Assembly: GCA_026982585.1 (NCBI GenBank)
Contig: JALSGW010000212.1
Coordinates: forward strand, 1 to 17,784
DNA: 17,784 nt
Origin: Alphaproteobacteria bacterium
GTDB lineage: Bacteria; Pseudomonadota; Alphaproteobacteria; Geminicoccales; Geminicoccaceae
Direction of reading: 5' to 3'
Each line of letters opens with the position of its first letter. Position 1 is the first letter of the stretch. Below, in pieces: positions 1-7,428 of the stretch. The notes beneath the pieces are model-generated. The model was not told where the DNA came from and did no database searches. It saw only the letters and a list, made by a program, of their open reading frames with translations. Both the position numbers and the translations under genes were made by a program.

Positions 1-159
1 GCCCAGCACCACGAGCCCGGCATACCCCGGACGCTCCTCGAGCTCAGGCGCCTGCCCGTCCGCGTGCCAAACCTCCCATGTGAGCCCGGCTCGCGCCAGG
101 GCCGGTTCCAACAGACCGGGGGGCGCGTCGGCGCTGTGCTGGATGATCAAAACACGCAT
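1..159 (-). CDS. Class I glutamine amidotransferase (GMP synthase-like), N-terminus only
   Basis: The first 53 codons of a gene read leftward off the window edge. Translation from the ATG at 159 begins MRVLIIQHSADAPPGLLEPA and continues to YAGLVVLG. This is the first strand and helix of a type 1 glutamine amidotransferase domain, where the beta strand 'VLIIQH' is followed by a helix, 'WEVWHADG', and a loop leading to the next strand 'GLVVLG'. The catalytic Cys and the His/Glu pair would lie outside the window, so activity cannot be judged. Such stand-alone proteins hydrolyse glutamine or are GMP-synthase-like with unknown acceptors. An A/G-rich stretch (AGGAAAAAGG) sits upstream on the minus strand. 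The gene is divergent from sufE, with under 80 bases between starts. Family assignment is by resemblance of a short N-terminus and could be wrong. Confidence 0.6.
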   Translation of the reverse strand, partial: MRVLIIQHSADAPPGLLEPALARAGLTWEVWHADGQAPELEERPGYAGLVVLG

Positions 160-237
160 CCAGGATACCTTTTTCCTGCTTGACCGTCGCGCGCGGTGCA
201 GCATATGCAGCCTTCGAGCCCAAGGATCGAGTCGGTC

Positions 238-699
238 ATGGAGCGCGCCGCCACCATCGCCGAGGAGCAGCGCGGGATCGAGGAGGAGTTCGCCCTCTTC
301 GAGGAGCCTCGGGAAAAGCTGGAATATCTCCTCGAGCTCGGGCGGACCCTGCCGCCGCTCGACGCCGCCCATCGCACCGAGGCCAATCGGGTGCGCGGCT
401 GCCAGAGCCAGGTGTGGATGGTGGCGCGCTTCGATCCCGAGACCCGCCTGCTGCATCTGCAGGCGGACAGCGACGCCTTGATCGTGCGCGGACTGATCGC
501 CCTGTTGTTGCGGCTTTATTCCGGACGGACGCCGGAGGATATCCTCGCCCATCCGCCGCGCGTGTTCGAGGCCATCGGTCTCGGCCGGCTGCTCACCCCG
601 GGGCGGCAGAACGGGCTTTATGCCATGGTGGAGCGGATTCGCGAGCTCGCCCGCATCTACGCCGGCGTCGGCCAGATGCAGGGGGCGGTTCGGGGATGA
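238..699 (+). CDS. sufE: SufE-family cysteine desulfuration protein
   Basis: SufE accepts sulfane sulfur from a SufS-type cysteine desulfurase on a conserved Cys and passes it to the SufBCD Fe-S scaffold in the cytoplasm. The protein (153 aa from the ATG at 238) has the family pattern: an N-terminal helix, 'EKLEYLLELGRTLPPL', 'EANRVRGCQSQVW' with the acceptor Cys at about residue 55, then 'SDALIVRGLIALLLRLYSG' and 'IGLGRLLTPGRQNGL'. The frame stays open upstream to a GTG at 196 and an ATG at 205; I prefer 238 because AAGGA lies 11 bases before it and the resulting length is closer to the usual 140 or so residues. The stop overlaps the next start (ATGA at 696-699), implying translational coupling. 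No sufS or sufBCD is in the window, so it lies apart from the main suf cluster or that cluster is elsewhere. Family is very secure; the exact start is not. Confidence 0.92.
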   Translation: MERAATIAEEQRGIEEEFALFEEPREKLEYLLELGRTLPPLDAAHRTEANRVRGCQSQVWMVARFDPETRLLHLQADSDALIVRGLIALLLRLYSGRTPEDILAHPPRVFEAIGLGRLLTPGRQNGLYAMVERIRELARIYAGVGQMQGAVRG

Positions 700-1112
700 G
701 CCGACCGGCTTTGGTGCGGCTGGCGGTGCCGGTGGCCGACCGCATCGCCGCCCGCGAGATTCTCGAGGCGGCGGCGGGCCGGGAGGTGGACCTGCTGCTG
801 GTGGTGCCCGCGGAGGCGCTGGCCCGCTGCGGTGCGCCCTATTACCGGGCCCTCGAGGAACTTCTGGGACACACCCTGGTGATGGACTGCGGCGCGGCGC
901 CGGGCCTTGTGCTGGAGTGTCTGCGCCTTGGAAGCCGCGAGCTCCTGTTCCGGGGACCGCGGGAGACCCGCCTGCGGCTGGATGCCATCGCCCGGGCCCA
1001 GGGCGGGCGGGTGCGCGGGCGTCTCGACCGGCCGTTGTTGCGGCCTGCCATGCGGATCCCGCTCGCCCAAAGGCTCGAGCGCGCTCTTTTGCGCGCCGCG
1101 GGAACGGGCTAG
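696..1112 (+). CDS. Conserved-looking hypothetical protein coupled to sufE
   Basis: I do not recognise this 138-residue protein. It starts at an ATG overlapping the sufE stop by four bases. It is soluble, with no signal peptide or membrane segment. The N-terminal half alternates strands and helices ('ALVRLAVPVADRIAAREILE', 'REVDLLLVVPAEAL'), then comes 'HTLVMDCGAAPGLVLECLRLG' and 'RELLFRGPRETRLRLDAIARA', and a basic C-terminus rich in Arg. Two Cys (in 'LARCGAP' and 'VMDCGAAP') and a third in 'LECLRLG' are present, without a metal-binding spacing. Codon use matches its neighbours (strong G/C third positions), which with the tight overlap supports a real gene. The short strand-helix alternation suggests a small Rossmann-like or STAS-like fold, but this is inference only. 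Position suggests cotranscription with sufE and fba. Confidence 0.75.
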   Translation: MSRPALVRLAVPVADRIAAREILEAAAGREVDLLLVVPAEALARCGAPYYRALEELLGHTLVMDCGAAPGLVLECLRLGSRELLFRGPRETRLRLDAIARAQGGRVRGRLDRPLLRPAMRIPLAQRLERALLRAAGTG

Positions 1113-1152
1113 AGGGGAGGCGGGCCAACCCAACAGGGATGGGGTGAGAGCG

Positions 1153-2070
1153 ATGTCGGAGAGGGTGCGCGAGATTTTGAGCTGGTACGAATCCGATCCG
1201 CCGGGGGTGAAGGCGTCCCTGTACCGGCTGCTCATGCACGGTCGACTGGCCGGCACCGGGCGGCTCGTGATCCTTCCGGTGGATCAGGGCTTCGAACACG
1301 GGCCGGCGCGCAGCTTCGCCCCCAATCCCCCGGCCTACGATCCCTACTACCTGTTCGAACTCGCCATCGAAGCCGGCCTCTCGGCCCTGGCCGCACCGCT
1401 CGGTCTGCTCGAGCGCGGCGCCGACCGGTTCGCCGGACGCCTGCCGCTGATCCTCAAGCTCAACAGCGCGAACAGCCTGCACGGCGGAACGCCCGACCAG
1501 GCGATCACCGCCAGCGTGTCCGACGCCCTGCGCCTGGGCTGCCTCGGCGTCGGCTTCACCATCTACCCCGGCTCCGAGCGATGCTACGAAATGATGGAGG
1601 AGCTCAGGGAGATCATCCGCGAGGCGAAGAGCGTGGGGCTGCTTGCCGTGGTGTGGTCCTACCCGCGCGGCGGCAAGGTGAGCAAGGCGGGCGAGACCGC
1701 GCTCGATGTGGTGGCCTATGCCGCGCACATGGCGGCGCTCATGGGCGCCCATCTGATCAAGGTCAAACCCCCGACCGCCCACATCGACCTGGAGGCGGCA
1801 CGCAGCGTCTACGAATCCCAGGACATCCCCAGGGCCACCCTGGAGGAGCGCATCCGCCACGTCATGCAGGCGGCCTTCCAGGGCAAGCGGCTTGTCGTGT
1901 TCTCGGGCGGCGAGGCCAAGGACCGGGAGGGGCTGCTCGAGGAGATCCGGGCGATCCGCAACGGCGGGGGCACCGGCTCCATCATCGGCCGCAACAGCTT
2001 CCGCCGTCCCAAGGCGGAGGCGCTGGCGCTGCTCGACGATATCGTGCGCATCTACCGCGGCGAGGCGTGA
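1153..2070 (+). CDS. fbaB: Class I fructose-bisphosphate aldolase, DhnA/FbaB type
   Basis: Catalyses reversible cleavage of fructose 1,6-bisphosphate to dihydroxyacetone phosphate and glyceraldehyde 3-phosphate through a Schiff-base lysine, in cytoplasmic glycolysis/gluconeogenesis. The 305-aa TIM barrel carries the DhnA-type landmarks: 'LVILPVDQGFEHGP' (about 38-51), 'LPLILKLNSANSLHG' (98-111), 'GCLGVGFTIYPGSE' (129-142), 'GLLAVVWSYPRG' (162-173), 'GAHLIKVKPPT' (198-208, holding the candidate Schiff-base Lys203 or Lys205), 'RLVVFSGGEAKD' (246-257) and the phosphate-binding 'GGGTGSIIGRNSF' (271-283). Length is close to the family's usual. The ATG at 1153 follows a weak purine-rich site (GGTGAGAG) and lies 40 bases after the preceding stop. 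The 3' end overlaps the next gene by four bases (GTGA). The metal-dependent class II enzyme is a separate fold and is excluded by these motifs. Confidence 0.93.
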   Translation: MSERVREILSWYESDPPGVKASLYRLLMHGRLAGTGRLVILPVDQGFEHGPARSFAPNPPAYDPYYLFELAIEAGLSALAAPLGLLERGADRFAGRLPLILKLNSANSLHGGTPDQAITASVSDALRLGCLGVGFTIYPGSERCYEMMEELREIIREAKSVGLLAVVWSYPRGGKVSKAGETALDVVAYAAHMAALMGAHLIKVKPPTAHIDLEAARSVYESQDIPRATLEERIRHVMQAAFQGKRLVVFSGGEAKDREGLLEEIRAIRNGGGTGSIIGRNSFRRPKAEALALLDDIVRIYRGEA

Positions 2071-2717
2071 GCGCGGGCGAAGGGGAGTGGATCGATCCGG
2101 CCGAGGCCGGCTGCCGGCTTCTGATCCGGGCAAGCTGGACGACGCTTGAGGCACTGCCCGTCCCTGTGCGCGAGGCGCTCTTCGCCCATCCGGCGCTGGC
2201 GGGGGTGGTGCTGCGGGCTGCGAGCGACGACCCCGCGGCCATGCGGGCGCTGCGCGCTCGCCTGCACCGGGCTTCTGCCGCGCTGTTGCTTGCGGATGTG
2301 GCTCCGGCGGCGGTCCGGGCGGCGGATGGGATCGAGGTGATGGAGACCGCCGAGGTCCGTGAGGCGCGACGGGTGCTGGGGCCGGGGTTCATCGTCGGCG
2401 CCCGCTGCGGGCTTTCCCGGCACCGGGCCATGGTTGCGGGGGAGCTTGGCGCGGACTATGTGGTGTTCGAGGCGAGGGGCCAGGGCGATCCCGGGCGGCT
2501 GCGCGATTTGGTCTCCTGGTGGGCGGAGCTGTTCCATCCCCCGGTCGCCGTGCGTTGGCCGGGCGAGCCCGAACAGGCGCGGCAGCTCGCCTCGGCGGGA
2601 GCGGATTTCCTGGTTCTGGGACGCGAACTGTGGGCGGAACCGCAGGCCGCCGTGGTCCGTTTCGATCGGGTGGCCAAGGCGGCCGCTTGGGGTCATAGCG
2701 AGAGATTCCGGCGATGA
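2067..2717 (+). CDS. ThiE/TenI-fold protein with degenerate thiamine phosphate synthase motifs
   Basis: A 216-residue TIM-barrel-like protein starting at a GTG that overlaps the aldolase stop by four bases. Its second half follows the thiamine phosphate synthase layout: 'VREARRVLGPGFIVGARCGLS' (97-116) matches the 'aR..lGp..iiG.S.h' step, 'GELGADYVVFE' (125-135) matches 'A...GADYvgfGp', and 'LASAGADFLVLG' (174-185) matches the last phosphate-loop strand. Yet the pyrimidine-binding 'GVHLGQ' element is replaced by 'GIEVMETA' (88-95), and the 'GGI' phosphate-binding loop by 'VRWPGE' (162-167). Real ThiE joins HMP-PP and THZ-P; with these residues missing, that reaction is doubtful. No other thiamine genes are near. 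The neighbours (aldolase, efp) and tight overlaps on both sides suggest a conserved operon partner of unknown role. Automatic pipelines would probably call it thiamine phosphate synthase; I would not. Confidence 0.8.
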   Translation: MSAGEGEWIDPAEAGCRLLIRASWTTLEALPVPVREALFAHPALAGVVLRAASDDPAAMRALRARLHRASAALLLADVAPAAVRAADGIEVMETAEVREARRVLGPGFIVGARCGLSRHRAMVAGELGADYVVFEARGQGDPGRLRDLVSWWAELFHPPVAVRWPGEPEQARQLASAGADFLVLGRELWAEPQAAVVRFDRVAKAAAWGHSERFRR

Positions 2718-3280
2718 GGATCACGGCCAACGATCTCAAACCCGGCATGATCATCAACCATCGCGACCGCTTGTGGCGGGTGGTGCGCACCGAACATGTG
2801 AAGCCCGGCAAGGGGCCGGCCTACCAGCAGGTGGAGCTCAAGGGATTGCTGGACGGCACCAAGCTCAACGAACGCTTTCGCTCGAGCGAGCCCCTCGAGC
2901 GGGTGCGGCTGGAGACGGCGCCGTTCCAGTATCTCTATGACGACGGGGACCAGCTCCACTTCATGAACCAGGACACCTTCGAGCAGATCGCGCTGCCCAG
3001 GGCCTCCTTGGGCGAGAATGTGGTGTTTTTGCGCGAGGGGATGGTGGTGGACATCCTCCTCCACGAGGGCCGCCCGGTGGAGGTGGAGCTGCCGGAGACG
3101 GTGGTCTGCACCGTGGTGGAGGCGGAGCCGGTGGTGAAAGGCCAGACCGCGGCCGCGTCCTACAAGCCGGCCAAGCTCGATGTCGGATTGCGGATCATGG
3201 TGCCGCCCCACATCGAGACCGGCACCAAGGTGGTGGTGAGCACCCGCGACCACAGCTACGTCGAGCGGGCGCGCGAATAG
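2714..3280 (+). CDS. efp: Translation elongation factor P
   Basis: EF-P binds the ribosome between the P and E sites and relieves stalling at polyproline stretches. The 188-aa protein has all three domains: KOW-like N-terminal domain with 'MRITANDLKPGMII' and 'RTEHVKPGKGPAYQQVE', followed by two OB domains ending 'IETGTKVVVSTRDHSYVERA'. The loop residue that carries the activating modification is Lys33 in 'KPGKGPAY', the type normally beta-lysylated by EpmA/EpmB, rather than the Arg of rhamnosylated EF-P. The 'GQTAAASYKPAKLDVGLRI' signature is near the usual 'G.T......KpA.letG..v', with Asp-Val in place of the common Glu-Thr. Length is standard. The ATG overlaps the previous stop by four bases. 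The modifying enzymes are not in the window. Confidence 0.97.
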   Translation: MRITANDLKPGMIINHRDRLWRVVRTEHVKPGKGPAYQQVELKGLLDGTKLNERFRSSEPLERVRLETAPFQYLYDDGDQLHFMNQDTFEQIALPRASLGENVVFLREGMVVDILLHEGRPVEVELPETVVCTVVEAEPVVKGQTAAASYKPAKLDVGLRIMVPPHIETGTKVVVSTRDHSYVERARE

Positions 3281-3288
3281 GGCCTGCG

Positions 3289-4092
3289 ATGCCGCGCCGC
3301 TCGGCCCACCTCGAGGTGATGGTGCGGGCCGCCCGCAAGGCGGCGCGCATGCTCGTGCACGATTTCAACGAGGTCGAGCAGCTGCAGGTGTCCATCAAGG
3401 GCCCCGGCGATTTCGTGTCGGTGGCGGACCAGCGCGCCGAGCGCATCCTCTACGAGGAACTCCGCCGCGCCCGGCCGGACTGGTCCTTCCTCATGGAGGA
3501 GAGCGGCGAGCGCCGGGGGCGGGATCCGCGCTACCGCTGGATCGTCGACCCCCTCGACGGCACCACCAACTTCCTCCACGGCATCCCCCACTGGGCCATC
3601 TCCATCGCCCTGGAATGCGAGGGCGAGATCATCGCGGGTCTGGTCTACGATCCGGTCAAGGACGAGCTGTTCACCGCCGAGAAGGGGGAAGGGGCGATTC
3701 TCAACGATCGCCGGATTCGGGTCTCCGCCCGGCGGGACCTCGGCCAGGCCCTGATCGGCTGCGGATTGCCGGTGCGCAACTGGGAGGGACGGCGACGGGG
3801 TTTCACCCGCCAGATGGAGCGGGTGGCCGACGAGGTGGCCGGACTGCGCAGGCTCGGGACCGCCTCGCTGGACCTCGCCTATGTGGCCGCCGGACGTCAG
3901 GACGGGTTCTGGGAATTCGGCCTCAACCCGTGGGACATGGCCGCCGGGGTGCTCCTGGTGCGCGAGGCGGGCGGCCTTGTGGGCCGGCTCGAGGGCGACG
4001 AGGACCTGTTCGCCAAGGGCACGCTCGTGAGCGGCAATCCCTGGATCTATCCGCGCCTGCGCAGGCTGTTGGAGGAGGCGGGACGGGAGTGA
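3289..4092 (+). CDS. suhB: Inositol monophosphatase family protein (SuhB-like)
   Basis: A Mg-dependent sugar/inositol phosphatase of 267 aa. The metal-binding motifs are intact: 'MEESG' with Glu70-Glu71, 'WIVDPLDGTTNF' at 84-95 with Asp87 and Asp90, and 'NPWDMAAG' at 213-220 with Asp216. The two-layer alpha/beta core ('HWAISIALECEGEIIAGLVYD' and following) is complete and length is typical. In E. coli, SuhB also binds RNA polymerase/NusA and acts in rRNA antitermination; whether this protein does so cannot be read from sequence. The ATG at 3289 lies eight bases after the efp stop; an internal ATG at 3319 ('MVRAARKAAR') is the other plausible start. It is the last gene of the plus-strand run and converges on galE with 17 bases between stop codons. 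Substrate could equally be inositol-1-phosphate, histidinol phosphate or another sugar phosphate. Confidence 0.93.
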   Translation: MPRRSAHLEVMVRAARKAARMLVHDFNEVEQLQVSIKGPGDFVSVADQRAERILYEELRRARPDWSFLMEESGERRGRDPRYRWIVDPLDGTTNFLHGIPHWAISIALECEGEIIAGLVYDPVKDELFTAEKGEGAILNDRRIRVSARRDLGQALIGCGLPVRNWEGRRRGFTRQMERVADEVAGLRRLGTASLDLAYVAAGRQDGFWEFGLNPWDMAAGVLLVREAGGLVGRLEGDEDLFAKGTLVSGNPWIYPRLRRLLEEAGRE

Positions 4093-4093
4093 G

Positions 4094-4122
4094 GCGCCCG
4101 CACCGGCGCTCAGCGGGTGCGC
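4094..4122. terminator. Possible bidirectional hairpin between suhB and galE
   Basis: GCGC and CCGC at 4094-4101 pair with GCGG at 4113-4116 and GCGC at 4119-4122, leaving a two-base bulge and an 11-base loop. It covers the short convergent gap and the last codons of galE. No T run follows on either strand, so it is a weak candidate only. Confidence 0.25.
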
Positions 4123-5123
4123 CGCCTGCGTCCGAAGCGCGCCTGCAGCCGCTGTTCCCACCTCCATGCGGTGGCGACGATGACGGCCAGATCGTCGAAC
4201 CGCGGCCTCCAGCCGAGGCGGTCCCGGATGCGTTGGCAGGCGGCGACCAGCACCGCCGGATCGCCCGCCCGGCGGGGGCCCTCCACCACCGGAAGCCGTC
4301 TTCCGGTCACCCGCTCCACCATGTCCACCACCTCGCGCACGCTGAACCCGCGCCCATAGCCGCAGTTGAGCACCAGCCGCCGCTCCCCCTCGGCGAGCGC
4401 CCTGAGAGCCAGCACATGGGCGGCGGCCAGATCCTCGACATGGATGTAGTCCCGAATACAGGTGCCGTCCGGGGTGGGATAGTCGGTGCCGTGGATCGCG
4501 AGCTCTGGCCTGAGACCGAGCGCCGCTTCGAGGGCCACCTTGATCAGATGGGTGTTGTTCGGCGTGGCTTCGCCGATCCGGGCCTCCGGATCGGCGCCGG
4601 CGACGTTGAAATAGCGGAGGATGGCGTAACGCTGGCCGTGGGCGCGGGCGATGTCGGCAAGCGCCCGCTCGGCCATCATCTTGGATGCGCCGTAGGGGTT
4701 GATGGGCAAAAGCGGCGCCTCTTCGTCCAAGGGGCCGTCCGCAGGCTCCCCGTAGACGGCTGCGGTGGAGGAGTGGACCACGCACCGCACCCCGGCGCGC
4801 GCCGCCTCCCCGAACAACAAAAAGGCTCGGGCGGCGTTGGCGAGATAGTAGCCGTCCGGATCCCGCACCGACTCCCCCACCCAGATGCGGGCCGCCAGAT
4901 GGACCAGGGCATCGAAGCGCCCGCTTTGGAGAAGGGCGCGCAGCCGCTTCCGGTCCCCCACATCCGCCACCACCAGCGGAGCGCCCAACACCGCCCAGGG
5001 GTGACCGGTGGAAAGATCGTCGAGCACCACCACCTCCGCCCCGGCCTCGAGCAGCCGCAGCGCCACATGGCTGCCCACATAGCCGGCCCCTCCGGTCACC
5101 AGCACCCGCAAACCGCAAAGCAT
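4110..5123 (-). CDS. galE: UDP-glucose 4-epimerase
   Basis: NAD-dependent interconversion of UDP-glucose and UDP-galactose (or the N-acetyl forms), supplying precursors for surface polysaccharides. The 337-aa extended SDR protein shows the Rossmann glycine motif 'VTGGAGYVGSH' at 9-19, 'VVLDDLSTGH' for the adenine-ribose site, 'HLAARIWVGESV', 'HSSTAAVYG' with catalytic Ser119/Thr120, and the 'YGASK' pair Tyr144/Lys148. Downstream 'LRYFNVAGADPEARIGE', 'IHGTDYPTPDGTCIRDYIHVEDLAAAH' and 'LNCGYGRGFSVREV' are classical GalE substrate-domain motifs. The ATG at 5123 lies 18 bases after the phosphatase stop on the same strand, so the two are probably cotranscribed. The C-terminus ends in a basic tail (GRRRRTR). 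Identity is secure; whether it uses glucose or GlcNAc forms cannot be told. Confidence 0.95.
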   Translation of the reverse strand: MLCGLRVLVTGGAGYVGSHVALRLLEAGAEVVVLDDLSTGHPWAVLGAPLVVADVGDRKRLRALLQSGRFDALVHLAARIWVGESVRDPDGYYLANAARAFLLFGEAARAGVRCVVHSSTAAVYGEPADGPLDEEAPLLPINPYGASKMMAERALADIARAHGQRYAILRYFNVAGADPEARIGEATPNNTHLIKVALEAALGLRPELAIHGTDYPTPDGTCIRDYIHVEDLAAAHVLALRALAEGERRLVLNCGYGRGFSVREVVDMVERVTGRRLPVVEGPRRAGDPAVLVAACQRIRDRLGWRPRFDDLAVIVATAWRWEQRLQARFGRRRRTR

Positions 5124-5141
5124 CGCCCGCCCGCCGCCAGC

Positions 5142-5939
5142 TCAGCCCGCACTGGCGGTGAGAAAGCGCCGTTCCTCCCCTTCCAGCACCAGGCAGGTGA
5201 GGGTGCCGGTATAGCAGGCGCCGGTGTCGATGCCGATACGGTGACGGCGCACCACCGGCGCCTCGGCAACGGTGTGCCCGTGGACCACCACCTTCTCCAT
5301 CTCGCCGCTCCAGCTCAAGAAAGGTTCCCGCATCCAGAGGAGATCCTCGGCCCGCTGCTCGCTGAGCGGGACCTTGGGCCGGACACCGGCGTGGCAGAAG
5401 AAGTAATCCCCGAGCCCGAAGGCGAGCTCCAGGCCCGCGAGCAGGTCCACATGCTCCTTGGGTATCCGCGCCCGCAGCTGTTCGCGGGCCGCCTCGAGCC
5501 GGTCCTGTTCGGCGAGATCGTAGCGCAGCTGCACCCCGTAGCTGAGCAGGGTGGCATCGCCGCCGTACTGGAGCCAGCTCGCGCTCAGCGGTCCTCCTTT
5601 CAGGAAATCCAGCAACCACAGATCGTGGTTGCCCATGAGCAACACCCGCCGCAGTCCGCCGAGGCGGGGGTTGGCGCAGAGTTCCTCCAGGGTCTCCCGG
5701 CTGTGGAAGCCGCGGTCCACATAGTCGCCGAGATAGACCACCAAAGGCGCGAGCGGGACCGGGGGACGATCCAGATCCTCCAAAATCAGCGTCTCGATGC
5801 GCCGAAGCAGGTCGCTGCGGCCGTGGACGTCGCCGATCGCATAGACCCGGCATCCGTCCGGAAGCCGGGGCGGCCTTCCGTTCACGGTGGGCCGCTCTCC
5901 TGCCTGATTGGGGTTTCGCGTCCGCCAGCGCGCCAGCAT
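5142..5939 (-). CDS. PPP-family metallophosphoesterase (serine/threonine phosphatase or Ap4A-hydrolase-like)
   Basis: A calcineurin-like dimetal phosphoesterase of 265 aa counted from the ATG at 5939. The motif set is complete: 'YAIGDVHGRSD' (33-43), 'GDYVDRG' (71-77), 'GNHD' (103-106), 'CHAGVRP' (182-188) and 'VHGHT' (219-223), followed by 'IGIDTGACYTGTLT'. These are the metal ligands of PPP phosphatases and of symmetrical diadenosine tetraphosphatase; the sequence cannot choose between protein phosphatase and nucleotide hydrolase. No signal peptide, so cytoplasmic. An in-frame ATG at 5978 would add 13 residues; neither start has a strong ribosome site. Its stop is 18 bases before galE on the same strand, and it is divergent from an outer-membrane barrel gene, so a role tied to envelope polysaccharide control is possible but is inference. 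Confidence 0.88.
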   Translation of the reverse strand: MLARWRTRNPNQAGERPTVNGRPPRLPDGCRVYAIGDVHGRSDLLRRIETLILEDLDRPPVPLAPLVVYLGDYVDRGFHSRETLEELCANPRLGGLRRVLLMGNHDLWLLDFLKGGPLSASWLQYGGDATLLSYGVQLRYDLAEQDRLEAAREQLRARIPKEHVDLLAGLELAFGLGDYFFCHAGVRPKVPLSEQRAEDLLWMREPFLSWSGEMEKVVVHGHTVAEAPVVRRHRIGIDTGACYTGTLTCLVLEGEERRFLTASAG

Positions 5940-6117
5940 GTCGTCACCGATCCCGCCGCTGTTGCCGCCGTGCGACATATAGAGCGGAAATCGCTCGCGC
6001 GTCACGATTGGGGCTGGCCTCCCGGGTGCGGCTCGCCTCATTAGGAATGGGCCCGAGGGCGACGCTGCGGGCTGCGGTTGGAGGCGTGTGTGCGTGGTGC
6101 GGTGATTGCCAGCAGGC

Positions 6118-6134
6118 GAGGAGTACAAACATTG
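6118..6134 (+). promoter_or_regulatory. Ribosome binding site that fixes a TTG start
   Basis: GAGGAG at 6118-6123 is followed eight bases later by TTG at 6132-6134, which opens a clean signal peptide (MKTVKWWMVLLGTTLLVAPE). Upstream TTG and GTG codons in the same frame lack such a site and would put charged residues before the signal sequence. This is strong reason to start the barrel gene at 6132. Confidence 0.75.
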
Positions 6135-7373
6135 AAGACGGTCAAGTGGTGGATGGTGTTGCTCGGGACGACCTTGTTGGTCGCACCCGAGCTGGCGATG
6201 GGTCAGGTGCCTCCGAGCAATGTTCCGGTGACACAAAGGCCTCGGCCGGACTTCGATCCGTTGGGGATCCGGGCGGGTGCGTTCTTGATTTTCCCGTCGG
6301 TCACCGTGATCGGCACGTACGACAGCAACGTCTACGCCGAGGACAACAACCGCGACGACGACGTCGGTTTGCTGGTGGCCCCCCGCATCACCGCCCGCTC
6401 CCAGTGGGCGCGGCATGCGCTCGAAGCCACGGTGGACGCGCGCGGCGGGCTGTTCGTGGAGGAGACCGGCAACAACTTTCTCGAGGTCGGCGGTCAGGTG
6501 CAGGGACGGTTGGACATCACCCGCCAGTCCCGGCTCAACGGAACCGTGAGCCTGCGCCGCCGGGTGGAGGACCGCACCGATCCCAACACCACCGGCGTGC
6601 GGGACCAGACGGTGTTCTATGTCGGTCGGGCGGCGGTGGTGTTGCGCCACGAGTTCGCCCGCTTCTTCGTCCAGCCCGGGGTGCAGGTGACGCGGCTCGA
6701 GTATGAGGATGCCGGGGCGTTCAACAACGACGACCGCGATCGCATCCGCCTGCAGGGCGGGGTGCGCGCCGGCTTCAAGGTCTCGCCGCGCATCAACGCC
6801 TTCGCCGAGGCCGCGGCCAATGTGGTGCGCTACGACCAGACCCCGGACGATGCGGGTGTGAACCGCGATTCCGAGGGCTTCTCGGTGCGGGCCGGCGCCG
6901 AGATCGACTTCACCGGACTGCTGTTCGGCGAGTTCGCGGTCGGCTACGCGCGCCAGGACTACGACGATCCGGCCCTGAATACCGCGGACGGGTTGAGCGC
7001 GCTCATCCAGCTCACCTGGAACGTCACCCCGCTCACCTCGGTGATCGTGACCGGCGAGGCGGGGGTGCGCGAGACCACGGTGCAGTTCGCGGGCCAGCGC
7101 GCCTCGGCCAACCTCCAGCAGCGGATCTCCGTGGAGGTGGTCCACGAACTCCGTCGCAACGTGCTCATCAGCGGCCTCGTCGGCTACCAGCGGGACGATT
7201 TCCAGGGCACCGCCCGCACCGACAACAGCTTCCGGGTCGGCGCCGGTGTGCGCTATCTCGTCAATCGCTGGTTGTCGTTGGACGTGCAGTACGATTTCAC
7301 CGCCCGGCGTTCCGACGCGGCGGTGGAATATGTGCGGCACATCGTGCGCACGGCCGTGACCCTGCAGCGCTGA
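6132..7373 (+). CDS. Outer-membrane beta-barrel protein (BBP2-like)
   Basis: A 413-residue exported protein. Residues 1-24 form a Sec signal peptide (basic start, hydrophobic core, cleavage near 'LAMG|QVPP'). The mature part has a short Pro-rich segment, then 'FDPLGIRAGAFLIFPSVTV' and 'YDSNVYAED', the usual opening of alphaproteobacterial outer-membrane barrels found in exopolysaccharide loci, followed by many amphipathic strands with alternating residues ('HALEATVDARGGLFVE', 'SLRRRVEDRTD', 'FFVQPGVQVTRLEYED', 'RINAFAEAAANVVRYD', 'GEFAVGYARQDYDD', 'WLSLDVQYDFTARRSD'). It ends 'RTAVTLQR', without the common terminal Phe, which is a mild oddity. It probably forms or stabilises an outer-membrane channel for polysaccharide. 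The next gene on the strand is an export lipoprotein, consistent with this, although two hairpins lie between them. Function is inferred from family and context. Confidence 0.85.
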   Translation: MKTVKWWMVLLGTTLLVAPELAMGQVPPSNVPVTQRPRPDFDPLGIRAGAFLIFPSVTVIGTYDSNVYAEDNNRDDDVGLLVAPRITARSQWARHALEATVDARGGLFVEETGNNFLEVGGQVQGRLDITRQSRLNGTVSLRRRVEDRTDPNTTGVRDQTVFYVGRAAVVLRHEFARFFVQPGVQVTRLEYEDAGAFNNDDRDRIRLQGGVRAGFKVSPRINAFAEAAANVVRYDQTPDDAGVNRDSEGFSVRAGAEIDFTGLLFGEFAVGYARQDYDDPALNTADGLSALIQLTWNVTPLTSVIVTGEAGVRETTVQFAGQRASANLQQRISVEVVHELRRNVLISGLVGYQRDDFQGTARTDNSFRVGAGVRYLVNRWLSLDVQYDFTARRSDAAVEYVRHIVRTAVTLQR

Positions 7374-7382
7374 TCGCCGCTG

Positions 7383-7428
7383 CCGGATGGGGATCCATCC
7401 GGGGTGGGGCGGGGCCAGACCCCGCCCC
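7383..7428 (+). terminator. Two tandem perfect hairpins after the barrel gene
   Basis: First hairpin: CCGGATGG (7383-7390), loop GGAT, CCATCCGG (7395-7402). Second: GGGGCGGGG (7406-7414), loop CCAGA, CCCCGCCCC (7420-7428). Both stems are perfect and begin ten bases after the barrel stop. Only TTT follows the second, so termination would be by stem strength or would be partial. They could instead act as an attenuator or mRNA end stabiliser between the two export genes. Confidence 0.6.

Noticed and set aside
2067..2717. Calling this gene thiE
   Set aside because: The fold fits but the pyrimidine- and phosphate-binding motifs are not conserved.
3256..5853. An 865-codon minus-strand frame and an 809-codon plus-strand frame (3615-6044)
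   Set aside because: Both are shadows of suhB, galE and the phosphatase, low in complexity (Gly/Arg/Ala) and without family motifs.
6078..7373. Start of the barrel gene at TTG 6078
   Set aside because: It puts 18 mostly polar residues before the signal peptide and lacks a ribosome site; the TTG at 6132 has GAGGAG at correct spacing.
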